Assembly (NCBI RefSeq): GCF_015645385.1
Contig: NZ_JADOET010000011.1
Span: 1 to 64,000, forward strand
Length of the DNA stretch: 64,000 nt
From: Winogradskyella marina
GTDB taxonomy: Bacteria > Bacteroidota > Bacteroidia > Flavobacteriales > Flavobacteriaceae
Direction of reading: 5' to 3'
Below are positions 8,367 through 15,961 of this stretch, piece after piece. Position 1 is the stretch's first letter. Each line of letters opens with the position of its first letter. The position numbers and the translations under genes were made by a program. The notes below the pieces were generated by a model. That model saw only the letters and a list, made by a program, of their open reading frames with translations. It did no database searches and was not told the DNA's origin.

Positions 8367-9131
8367 ATGGCAACGTATAAGAAAAGAGGCTACAAACCAA
8401 AGACAGTAAAAGAGAAGGAAGAGGTTTTTGAAGAAGAATCAACAACAGCAGAAGTGTTTAACACTTTAGATGAAGGTGCTTCCAAAACAGAAGAGTGGGC
8501 TGTTAAGAACCAAAAGTATATTTTAGGTATTGTTGGAGCTGTAGCTTTAGTAGTATTAGCATTTTTAGGTTATAATAACTTAGTAGCAGAACCGCAACAA
8601 AAGGAAGCTATGAACGAAATGTACACGGCTAAAAAGTATTTTGACGATGCGGTTAGTGGTATATCTTCAGATTCGCTTTACAGAATGTCCTTAGATGGAG
8701 GTGAGGGTAAATACGGAATGCTAGATATTATTAATAAGTATGGAGGAAGTCCTGCTGCCAATTTAGCAAATTATTATGCAGGTATGGCTTATTTGAATTT
8801 AAAAGATTATCAGAATGCTGTTGAGCATTTAGGGAATTTTTCTAGTGATGATAAAATGTTGAATCCTATTGCAAAAGGCGGTATTGGTGATGCGTTTGTG
8901 CAACTAGGTCAAAAATCTGATGCCTTAGATTATTATGAACAAGCATTTAAAGCTAACGTTAATACTTTTACTACACCATTATACTTAATGAAAGCAGCAC
9001 GAATTGCTATCGATTTAGGTGAGAATGAAAAAGCTTTAGGGTATTTAAAGCGTATTAAATCTGAATTTTCTGCATCAACAGAAGCAAAAACAGCAGATGT
9101 GTTAATAGGAAAAGTAGAAGCAAGCTTATAG
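8367..9131 (+). CDS. membrane-anchored tetratricopeptide-repeat protein
   Basis: A 254-residue protein with a basic, charged cytoplasmic N-terminus (residues 1-50), one transmembrane segment (about 51-72, YILGIVGAVALVVLAFLGY) and a periplasmic part made of TPR-like helix pairs (ANLANYYAGMAYLNLKDYQNAVEHL, ALDYYEQAFKANV, AARIAIDLGENEKALGYL). The layout is like E. coli YfgM, a periplasmic chaperone linked to the Sec translocon, but that equivalence is only inferred. It lies three bases upstream of ribH. The N-terminal YKKRGYKPK stretch resembles that of the two small proteins downstream. Confidence 0.85.
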   Translation: MATYKKRGYKPKTVKEKEEVFEEESTTAEVFNTLDEGASKTEEWAVKNQKYILGIVGAVALVVLAFLGYNNLVAEPQQKEAMNEMYTAKKYFDDAVSGISSDSLYRMSLDGGEGKYGMLDIINKYGGSPAANLANYYAGMAYLNLKDYQNAVEHLGNFSSDDKMLNPIAKGGIGDAFVQLGQKSDALDYYEQAFKANVNTFTTPLYLMKAARIAIDLGENEKALGYLKRIKSEFSASTEAKTADVLIGKVEASL

Positions 9132-9134
9132 TGT

Positions 9135-9641
9135 ATGGCTACTGCAAATCATAATTTATCGGCTTACGATAAAGCAACAATCCCAAACGCGAAAGACTTT
9201 CGGTTTGGGATTGTTGTTTCAGAATGGAATGACAAAATTACCGAAGGTTTATGGCAAGGTGCTTTTGATGCCCTTATAGACTGTGGTGCGATTAAGCAAA
9301 ATATTGTTCGTTGGAATGTGCCTGGTGCTTTTGAATTAACCTATGGTGCAGCCCGAATGAGTAAAAGTATTTATGCTGACTCCGGAATGTTAGATGCTAT
9401 TATTGTGATTGGTTGCGTTATTCAAGGGGAAACAAAACATTTCGATTTTGTTTGCGAAGGGGTAACTCAAGGAATTAAAGATCTTAATGTAAAAGGCGAT
9501 ATTCCTGTTATTTTCTGTGTGCTTACAGATAATACAGAGCAACAATCTATTGATCGTTCTGGTGGAATTCACGGTAACAAAGGCACTGAAGCAGGCATTG
9601 CTGCAATTAAAATGGCGGCTTTGCGTAAGGAAACTGTTTGA
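9135..9641 (+). CDS. ribH: 6,7-dimethyl-8-ribityllumazine synthase
   Basis: A 168-residue lumazine synthase. It condenses 5-amino-6-ribitylamino-uracil with 3,4-dihydroxy-2-butanone 4-phosphate, the penultimate step of riboflavin synthesis. Family signatures are FGIVVSEWNDKITEGL, the NVPGAFEL block, VIGCVIQGETKHFDFVC (phosphate-binding loop and the catalytic His region), VIFCVLT and GNKGTEAG. Length is normal for subunits of icosahedral or pentameric lumazine synthases. The other rib genes are not in the window. Confidence 0.96.
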   Translation: MATANHNLSAYDKATIPNAKDFRFGIVVSEWNDKITEGLWQGAFDALIDCGAIKQNIVRWNVPGAFELTYGAARMSKSIYADSGMLDAIIVIGCVIQGETKHFDFVCEGVTQGIKDLNVKGDIPVIFCVLTDNTEQQSIDRSGGIHGNKGTEAGIAAIKMAALRKETV

Positions 9642-9743
9642 GTCTTCAGTACACAGTCTTTAGTTCACAGTTTTCAGTCGTTTAATTAATTACGGGTAAA
9701 TTAATTTTAGTAAAACGATTTTAGAATTCGTAAAATTTAATTT
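9642..9743. other. intergenic after ribH with degenerate CAGT-type repeats
   Basis: Right after ribH come three imperfect copies of TCAGTACACAGT / TTAGTTCACAGT / TTTTCAGT (about 9645-9679), then AT-rich DNA leading into the heptamer array. No gene is seen. Confidence 0.5.
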
Positions 9744-9795
<52 letters not shown>

Positions 9796-9896
9796 CTCTG
9801 GCATCCTTTTTGTTAATAATTTTAAGGAATCCTTAAGGGGTATTTACTTGTATTTTCAGTACTTTTGAGATTAATCAAGTTTAATTTAAGAGTCAC

Positions 9897-10112
9897 TTGT
9901 TTCAGCAAAGAAAAAATAAACGTTTCTCATATAAACCTCGCTTTCAGGATTCCGATGACAAAGCGTCTAAAGAAGACTTTGAGACCAAATGGAATAAAGT
10001 AAAAGGTGGTGGCAAAAAACGCGGAAGTGTTTTAACAACGCTACCAGCGCTAATTATTATGTTGGTTTTACTTTTTGTTTTAATCTATATTCTTAATGGA
10101 TATATAAAATAA
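9897..10112 (+). CDS. small single-pass membrane protein
   Basis: A 71-residue protein read from a TTG start. There is no in-frame ATG early in the frame, and the basic N-terminus matches its neighbour. It has a basic cytoplasmic N-terminus (KNKRFSYKPRF), a charged linker and one transmembrane helix (about 48-68). It lies seven bases upstream of a second, similar gene. Proteins of this sort next to ribH are sometimes labelled 'riboflavin synthase subunit beta' in databases. Nothing in the sequence supports that enzyme role. Function unknown. Confidence 0.7.
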   Translation: MFQQRKNKRFSYKPRFQDSDDKASKEDFETKWNKVKGGGKKRGSVLTTLPALIIMLVLLFVLIYILNGYIK

Positions 10113-10119
10113 GATTATT

Positions 10120-10404
10120 ATGGGATTAATGAAAATGAAAAAGAATCGGAAGTATAATTATAAGCCACGTTTTTATAAAGGTGAAGGGAGTCCTTTTGAG
10201 CTTAAACACAAATTTGATGAACAACGAACAACGGTAAATCCTACTAAAGGTATTAAAGGTAAATTAAATGCCGCCTTGCATGACTATAAGCACAATCAAG
10301 ATGAAAATGTAAATAAGCGTGTGCTTATTATTGTAGCTATTTTAGTGTTGTTATTTTTATTTATTATTGGTTTCGACCTATCTATTTTCCTTCCAAAAAG
10401 CTAA
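10120..10404 (+). CDS. small single-pass membrane protein, sister of the preceding one
   Basis: A 94-residue protein with the same plan as the gene before it: basic N-terminus KNRKYNYKPRF, a charged middle (residues 30-65), then one transmembrane helix (about 68-86). The shared K-N-(K/R)-x-(F/Y)-x-Y-K-P-R-F motif suggests the two are paralogues. Its stop codon TAA overlaps the ATG of mutL (TAATG). The name 'riboflavin synthase subunit beta' has been applied to such proteins but is not supported by any motif. Function unknown. Confidence 0.75.
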   Translation: MGLMKMKKNRKYNYKPRFYKGEGSPFELKHKFDEQRTTVNPTKGIKGKLNAALHDYKHNQDENVNKRVLIIVAILVLLFLFIIGFDLSIFLPKS

Positions 10405-12263
10405 TGTCAGATATTATTCAACTTTTACCAGACCATGTTGCGAATCAAATTGCAGCAGGTGAGGTCGTTCAGCGGCCGGCTTCAGTAGTTAAAGAGCTAT
10501 TGGAAAATGCCATAGATGCCAATGCCACAGAAATTAAACTCATTATTAAAGATGCTGGTAAAACTTTAGTTCAAGTTATTGATAATGGTAAGGGCATGAG
10601 TACTACAGATGCTCGGTTGAGCTTTGAGCGTCATGCGACGTCAAAAATTAAAGCTGCTGAAGATTTATTTCAATTAAACACCAAAGGGTTTAGAGGTGAA
10701 GCTTTAGCGAGTATTGCAGCTATTGCGCATGTAGAATTGAAATCGAAACAAGACAAAGACGATTTAGGAACCGCCATTGTTATTGAAGGTAGTGACGTAA
10801 AATCGCAAGAAGTCTCTGTGACTCCTACCGGAACATCGGTTGCTGTAAAGCATTTGTTTTTTAATATTCCGGCAAGACGTAATTTTTTAAAATCCGATAC
10901 CGTAGAGTTACGCCATATTACAGACGAATTCCATCGTGTTGCTTTAGCGCATCCAAATATTGCTTTTGCTTTTTATCATAACGGAAGTGATTTATTTAAT
11001 GTGCCACAAGAAAATTATAGACAACGTGTTGTTCATATTTTTGGTAGTAAAACGAATGAAAAATTAGTGCCAGTTGAAGAGGAAACAGAAGTGTTAAAAA
11101 TTTCTGGATTTGTAGGAAAACCTAATTTTTCTAAGAAAACAAAATCGGAACAATTCTTTTTTGTCAACCAACGCTTCGTTAAGAGTCCTTATTTGAATCA
11201 TGCTATAAAATCGGCATTTGAAGGCTTATTAAAAGAGGGCTATCATCCAAGTTATTTCTTGAATCTTACGGTCGATCCTAAATCGATAGACATTAATATT
11301 CATCCTACAAAAACTGAAATTAAATTTGATGATGAACACACGCTTTATGCCATTCTACGTTCAGCAGTTAAACATAGTTTAGGACAATTTAATATTGCAC
11401 CAGTTTTAGATTTTGAGCATCAGAGTAGTTTAAATACTCCTTATGATTATAAAGATAAAAAGGCGTCAACTCCTGCTATAGAAGTAGATCGTAGTTTTAA
11501 TCCGTTTGCAGATGAAACTAGGGTAAAACAGAAAGCAACAAGTCAAAATACAAGGTTTAAATCTGCACCAACAACGTCATGGGATGGTTTGTATGCTGGT
11601 TTAGAATCTAATGGAAATGACTTACAGTCAGATTTTAGTCAAGTGACTTTTGAAAGTGAAGCAAAGGATGCATCAATTTTTAATGATTCAGCCATTGAAA
11701 CCACTAAAACAACTTTTCAATTACAGCAAAAATATATTGTTAGTACCTTAAAATCTGGGATGTTAGTGGTCGATCAGAACAGAGCTCATCAGCGTGTTTT
11801 GTATGAGAACTTTTTGAAGCATATTACCATAAAGGAAGCCACAAGTCAGCAATTATTATTTCCTTTACAATTGCATTTTACGCCGAATGAAACAAAGATA
11901 ATAGACGATCTAAAAGCAGATTTAGAACATACTGGTTTTGTGTTTTCAGAATTGACCGAAAAAGAAATAACCATAACAGGAGTTCCTGTTGGAGTCCCAG
12001 AAAGTGAGGTCTCTATTATTTTAGAACAACTAATTAGTGATGTTGAAAATGATGTGCCAGACACAAACTTTAGTGCTGCAGATTTATTAGCAAAATCTAT
12101 GGCAAAGAGTTTGGCAATTAAAAATGGACAATCATTAAATAGTACCGAACAAGAACATATGGTAAACAGTTTGTTTGCTTGTAAGGAACCCAATGTGTCA
12201 CCAACAAATAAACCAACGTTTATTACGATGGCAGTTGATGATATTGAAAAAAAATTCATGTAG
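10404..12263 (+). CDS. mutL: DNA mismatch repair protein MutL
   Basis: A 619-residue MutL. The GHKL ATPase domain has motif I (VVKELLENAIDANA), motif II (VIDNGKGM) and motif III (RHATSKI, GFRGEALASIAAIA), followed by the transducer domain to ~330, a linker and a C-terminal dimerisation domain (~435-619). The endonuclease motif DQHA(x)2E(x)4E of nuclease-type MutLs reads DQNRAHQRVLYE here, and the CPHGRP motif reads SPTNKP, so the metal-binding residues look lost. It starts inside the stop of the preceding gene and is followed three bases later by a rhomboid gene. Confidence 0.95.
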   Translation: MSDIIQLLPDHVANQIAAGEVVQRPASVVKELLENAIDANATEIKLIIKDAGKTLVQVIDNGKGMSTTDARLSFERHATSKIKAAEDLFQLNTKGFRGEALASIAAIAHVELKSKQDKDDLGTAIVIEGSDVKSQEVSVTPTGTSVAVKHLFFNIPARRNFLKSDTVELRHITDEFHRVALAHPNIAFAFYHNGSDLFNVPQENYRQRVVHIFGSKTNEKLVPVEEETEVLKISGFVGKPNFSKKTKSEQFFFVNQRFVKSPYLNHAIKSAFEGLLKEGYHPSYFLNLTVDPKSIDINIHPTKTEIKFDDEHTLYAILRSAVKHSLGQFNIAPVLDFEHQSSLNTPYDYKDKKASTPAIEVDRSFNPFADETRVKQKATSQNTRFKSAPTTSWDGLYAGLESNGNDLQSDFSQVTFESEAKDASIFNDSAIETTKTTFQLQQKYIVSTLKSGMLVVDQNRAHQRVLYENFLKHITIKEATSQQLLFPLQLHFTPNETKIIDDLKADLEHTGFVFSELTEKEITITGVPVGVPESEVSIILEQLISDVENDVPDTNFSAADLLAKSMAKSLAIKNGQSLNSTEQEHMVNSLFACKEPNVSPTNKPTFITMAVDDIEKKFM

Positions 12264-12266
12264 TAT

Positions 12267-13085
12267 ATGAGATTTAATATAACAGATGGAGTAAAACATT
12301 TATTGATTATAAATGTTATAATGTTCATAGGAACCGTAGCCATAGGTGACGATTTGTTTAAAAACTTGTTTTCAATGTTTTTTCCAACAAACGATTTGTT
12401 TCAACCATGGCAAGTTGTGACGCACATGTTTATGCACGGAGGTCCTACACACCTTCTCTTTAATATGTTTGCACTTTGGATGTTTGGGACACCAGTTGAG
12501 CAACGCTTAGGAACCAAAAAATTCTTGTTTATATACTTCTCAGCTGGTTTTGGAGCCTTGTTATTTCAATTAGGTTATTATTATGTCGATTATTTTACGG
12601 CAATGCAAAGCATAGCTGATTTGAATATGGGAAGTGAACTTTTACATAGAATAATGAATATTGATGCGTCATCAGGAGATTATATTCAAGGAGAAATTCT
12701 TCATCAGAAAATGATACCACTATTAAATGAGGCTAATTTTACGACTAATATTTCGGGTGATAATTTTAAAGCGTTATTTGATTTGAATGTTCTAAACAGA
12801 AGCGCTATGGTTGGAGCATCTGGTTGTATTATGGGAATTTTAGCCGCTTTTGGGATGATGAACCCAAATGCAGAATTAATGTTAATATTTTTACCAATAC
12901 CAATTAAGGCGAAGTATTTTATTCCAGGAATAATTCTATTAGATATTATCTCTGCAATTACAGGAACATCGTTCTTTAGTCCAAGTAATACCGCATATAT
13001 GGCTCACGTTGGAGGTGCTGTCATTGGATTTTTAATTATGTGGTATTGGCGAAAAAATGACATGAATAAATACCGTTGGAATTAA
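12267..13085 (+). CDS. rhomboid family intramembrane serine protease (first of two)
   Basis: A 272-residue multi-pass protein. Rhomboid hallmarks are the HGGPTHLLFNMFALWMFG block, the nucleophile Ser in VGASGCIMG (GxSG) and the partner His in MAHVGGAVIGF. A hydrophilic ~60-residue stretch (about residues 110-170), longer than in minimal rhomboids, separates the second and third helices. Rhomboids cut membrane proteins within the bilayer; the substrate is unknown. It lies between mutL and a second rhomboid gene, with only two bases before the latter's ATG. Confidence 0.92.
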   Translation: MRFNITDGVKHLLIINVIMFIGTVAIGDDLFKNLFSMFFPTNDLFQPWQVVTHMFMHGGPTHLLFNMFALWMFGTPVEQRLGTKKFLFIYFSAGFGALLFQLGYYYVDYFTAMQSIADLNMGSELLHRIMNIDASSGDYIQGEILHQKMIPLLNEANFTTNISGDNFKALFDLNVLNRSAMVGASGCIMGILAAFGMMNPNAELMLIFLPIPIKAKYFIPGIILLDIISAITGTSFFSPSNTAYMAHVGGAVIGFLIMWYWRKNDMNKYRWN

Positions 13086-13087
13086 TT

Positions 13088-13960
13088 ATGAGCACTGTTC
13101 AAGATTTAAAATATAAGTTCAATAACCTCGATACTTTTGGTAAAATCATTGCTATTAATATCGTGGTGTTTATTATTGGTCTCATTTTTAAATCGTTATT
13201 ACGATTTAACTTGTTTAGTTATTTTGAAATGCCATCAGGTTTCATGGATTTTATTCTGCAACCATGGTCTTTAATTACGTATGGTTTTTTACATAATGGA
13301 TTATTCCATTTGGCGTTTAACATGTTATTCCTTTATTATTTGTCTCGTGTTACCACAAACTTGTTTCGCCAAAAAATGGTGCTAAATATTTATTTTTTAG
13401 GCATTATTTGTGGAGGTTTAGCGTATTTGGCATTTGCAAATCTTATGCCTTCTAGCTTATTTGGTGCCCATGGAGTTTTAGTAGGAGCTTCAGCAGGTGT
13501 GAGTGCATTGTTATTGTTTGTAGCGACCTATATGCCAAATACTGAAATTAGATTATTTAACGCTTTCAATGTAAAGTGGAAACATGTTGCCATGGTTATT
13601 GTTGGGTTGGATTTATTTAGACTTTTGCTTGGGCTTAATCAAGGTGGTTATATAGCACATTTTGGAGGCTATTTGTTAGGTTATATTTATGCGACTAAAC
13701 TTCTTAAGGGTACAGATATTGGAACAGGCTTTGAACGCACTATGGATAGCTTTATGGGTTGGTTTAAACCCAAATCTAATTTAAAGACGGTCCATAAAAA
13801 TAAAACAAAAAGTACAACGACTCAAAAGACTAAAAATGCATCTGAAGCGTTAAATAAACAGAAAAAGATAGATGCTATTCTCGATAAAATAAGTAAAAGT
13901 GGTTATGAGAGTTTAACAGCCGATGAGAAAGCTTTTTTGTTTAAAGTAGGAAAAGATTAG
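13088..13960 (+). CDS. rhomboid family intramembrane serine protease (second of two)
   Basis: I start this at the ATG at 13088, giving MSTVQDL; a TTG twelve bases earlier would overlap the first rhomboid gene. About 290 residues with six membrane segments, HNGLFHLAFNMLFLYYL, catalytic Ser in VGASAGVSALL and His in IAHFGGYLLGY. The C-terminal ~80 residues are a cytoplasmic Lys-rich linker and a short helical motif (KIDAILDKISKSGYESLTADE), seen at the end of many Bacteroidota rhomboids (DUF6576-like). Paired with the preceding gene, it is a likely paralogue with different substrate choice. Confidence 0.92.
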   Translation: MSTVQDLKYKFNNLDTFGKIIAINIVVFIIGLIFKSLLRFNLFSYFEMPSGFMDFILQPWSLITYGFLHNGLFHLAFNMLFLYYLSRVTTNLFRQKMVLNIYFLGIICGGLAYLAFANLMPSSLFGAHGVLVGASAGVSALLLFVATYMPNTEIRLFNAFNVKWKHVAMVIVGLDLFRLLLGLNQGGYIAHFGGYLLGYIYATKLLKGTDIGTGFERTMDSFMGWFKPKSNLKTVHKNKTKSTTTQKTKNASEALNKQKKIDAILDKISKSGYESLTADEKAFLFKVGKD

Positions 13961-13965
13961 TAGAG

Positions 13966-14988
13966 GTGAAAGGTTTAAAGTTAGGTAGTAAAATTATATT
14001 TGTCATCAATTCGTTGGCAGCATTTTTATTGCTTATCTCTTATGTTTTACCTTATGTTCCACCAAAGAGTTTTGCATCATTATCGGTTTTAAGCTTAGGT
14101 GTGCCATTACTTATTTTACTCAACGCTATATTCTTTGTTTATTGGTTACTTCGTGTAAAAAAACAAATGCTATTATCCTTAGTGGTATTATTATTAGGAT
14201 GGAGTTATATTAATTCTATGTATAAGTTTTCGTCTTCTTCTGATGTTAAAGACGATGCTAATTTTTCGGTTATGTCATTTAACGTCAGACTATTTAATAG
14301 GTTTGACTGGTTACCGAGAAAAACTATAAAAGAAGATATTTTAAAATTTATAAAATCCGAAGAACCAGATATTTTATGTCTTCAAGAGTATAGATCAGGT
14401 GATCCTATAAGCCTTGATGGTTATTACGATTTTAATGCAAGGTATACTGAAGGCATAAAGTCTGGACAAACTATATTTTCTAAATTTCCCATTATTAATT
14501 CCGGTTCGTTAGAGTTTCCCAATACATATAATAATGCCATTTTTGTTGACATTGTTAAGCAAACAGATACGCTTAGAGTTTATACCTTTCACTTACAGTC
14601 TTCTGGTATTGAAACTGATGTAGAGAAACTAAAGAAAGAAACTTCTGGTCATTTATTTAAACAGGTAAGATCAACATTTAGGGCACAACAAGACCAAGTG
14701 GAGTTGTTTTTGGATCACAAATCGAAATCTAACTATAAAACTATTATAACTGGGGATTTTAATAATACGCCTTATTCTTATATATACAGAATGATAAAAG
14801 GAGATGAATTCAACGATACGTTCGAAGCTGCTGGAAATGGTTTTGGTAGAACTTACGACTTTAAATTTTTCCCGTTACGAATTGATTTTATTTTAGCAGA
14901 TGAGTCGTTTACAGTGAATGGTTTTAAAACCTTTGATGTGAAACTTTCGGATCATTACCCAATAAAAACTACCCTTAGTTTACCATAG
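13966..14988 (+). CDS. membrane-anchored endonuclease/exonuclease/phosphatase family protein
   Basis: A 340-residue protein read from GTG, preceded by an AGAGG stretch. Residues 1-80 hold about three transmembrane helices. The rest is an EEP (DNase I-like) domain with all main motifs: MSFNVRLFN, DILCLQEY (metal Glu), VYTFHLQS, ITGDFNNTP, RIDFILAD and SDHYPI (catalytic His). The domain would face the periplasm. Substrates in this superfamily range from DNA to phospholipids and sugar phosphates and cannot be chosen here. It is the last gene of the ribH-mutL run and converges with the DUF6122 gene. Confidence 0.88.
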   Translation: MKGLKLGSKIIFVINSLAAFLLLISYVLPYVPPKSFASLSVLSLGVPLLILLNAIFFVYWLLRVKKQMLLSLVVLLLGWSYINSMYKFSSSSDVKDDANFSVMSFNVRLFNRFDWLPRKTIKEDILKFIKSEEPDILCLQEYRSGDPISLDGYYDFNARYTEGIKSGQTIFSKFPIINSGSLEFPNTYNNAIFVDIVKQTDTLRVYTFHLQSSGIETDVEKLKKETSGHLFKQVRSTFRAQQDQVELFLDHKSKSNYKTIITGDFNNTPYSYIYRMIKGDEFNDTFEAAGNGFGRTYDFKFFPLRIDFILADESFTVNGFKTFDVKLSDHYPIKTTLSLP

Positions 14989-15297
14989 TTACATGAGCCA
15001 ACAATCTACGGAGTCTGCAATAATATGAATGATTAATCCTAAACCAATTAATCGCGTCTTTTTAGGAATAAGTAATGCTACATAAACCGCAATAGCATAA
15101 TAGGTGTGTAGTGGGTGGAAATTGATACTACAGCGGTTTGGATCAAAAATTGGACTTGCTAGTAAGTGGTCTAAATCAATCAACATACCTAACATCATAA
15201 TGCCATACGCTTTTAACCAATACGTTTTATAAAATGTTATGGCAACAAATAATGGTAAACCGAAATGTATGCCGTAATGGATTGTGGATTGAAACAT
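14989..15297 (-). CDS. DUF6122 family membrane protein
   Basis: A 102-residue membrane protein with three or four helices and conserved polar residues inside them: HYGIHFGLP, MLGMLIDLDHLLA, INFHPLHTY and HIIADSVDCW. The His/Asp pattern resembles small membrane-bound metal-dependent hydrolase-like proteins (YdjM type), and this length fits DUF6122. Its stop directly abuts the stop of the converging EEP gene. Enzyme activity is not established. Confidence 0.7.
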   Translation of the reverse strand: MFQSTIHYGIHFGLPLFVAITFYKTYWLKAYGIMMLGMLIDLDHLLASPIFDPNRCSINFHPLHTYYAIAVYVALLIPKKTRLIGLGLIIHIIADSVDCWLM

Positions 15298-15328
15298 TTT
15301 GATTTATATTTTATTTACGCAAGTCACT

Positions 15329-15958
15329 TCAAGAATTTTTAACACCTTGAAGTGTTTGTCTTTTTAGGTATAACTCCGCATTGGGCCCATCGTTAAACAC
15401 AAGATCTAAAACACTAAGATTAGAAATAAAACCATGTTTCTCTGTAAAAACTTGGGTGTAAGGCTCAAATGAATTGACCTTAGTATTTCGCTTTACTAAA
15501 TGTCTAAAATCACTTTTATCTTTTGGTGTCTTTTCAAAACCTATTGTTTTTTTAGGTGTAATATTTAGCTGAAGACTACTTAAAAGTACATCGAGACATC
15601 TTAAATTAAAATCTAAAATATAGTCAAATCGTTTTTCAAACAAAGGCATTAAATCATCGATATAGTATTCAAAAAAAGGTGACATACTATAAGCCGATTG
15701 TAAAGACTTTAAATATAGTAGTTGCCATGGTTCTTCATTGGCTATTTTTACATCTTTATAAAGTTGCCTATTTTTTTGAGTATAACTCACAGGAACGGTT
15801 AAGGCTAATTTGCCGTTTGCGCCATAGATTTCTGTTCTGTTTCTATACGATTGCTTTTGATAATTGTCGCTGACTTCAATATGAATATGGTCTGCATTTA
15901 CAATCGCCCAAAAGTGTGCAATGTTTGGAAAAGCAGTTGGATATATGAGAATATTCAA
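15329..15958 (-). CDS. WbqC-like family protein
   Basis: A 209-residue protein of the WbqC family. It shows the start (ILIYPTAFPNIAHFWAIVNAD), the central NRTEIYGANGKLALTVPV block, then PWQLLYLKSLQSAYSMSPFFEYY. Family members occur in O-antigen gene clusters and as stand-alone copies. Here it lies three bases downstream of lepB, as is usual in Flavobacteriia. Its reaction is not established; a glycan or amino-group transfer role is only suggested by the family. Confidence 0.85.
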   Translation of the reverse strand: MNILIYPTAFPNIAHFWAIVNADHIHIEVSDNYQKQSYRNRTEIYGANGKLALTVPVSYTQKNRQLYKDVKIANEEPWQLLYLKSLQSAYSMSPFFEYYIDDLMPLFEKRFDYILDFNLRCLDVLLSSLQLNITPKKTIGFEKTPKDKSDFRHLVKRNTKVNSFEPYTQVFTEKHGFISNLSVLDLVFNDGPNAELYLKRQTLQGVKNS

Positions 15959-15961
15959 AAT

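Noticed and set aside
9897..10404. Naming the two small proteins riboflavin synthase subunit beta.
   Set aside because: Both are short single-helix membrane proteins without lumazine or riboflavin synthase motifs; the name comes only from being next to ribH.
11846..12343. A 165-codon frame antisense to mutL and the first rhomboid gene.
   Set aside because: Both sense genes are unmistakable; the antisense product has a Ser/Cys/Phe-rich shadow composition.
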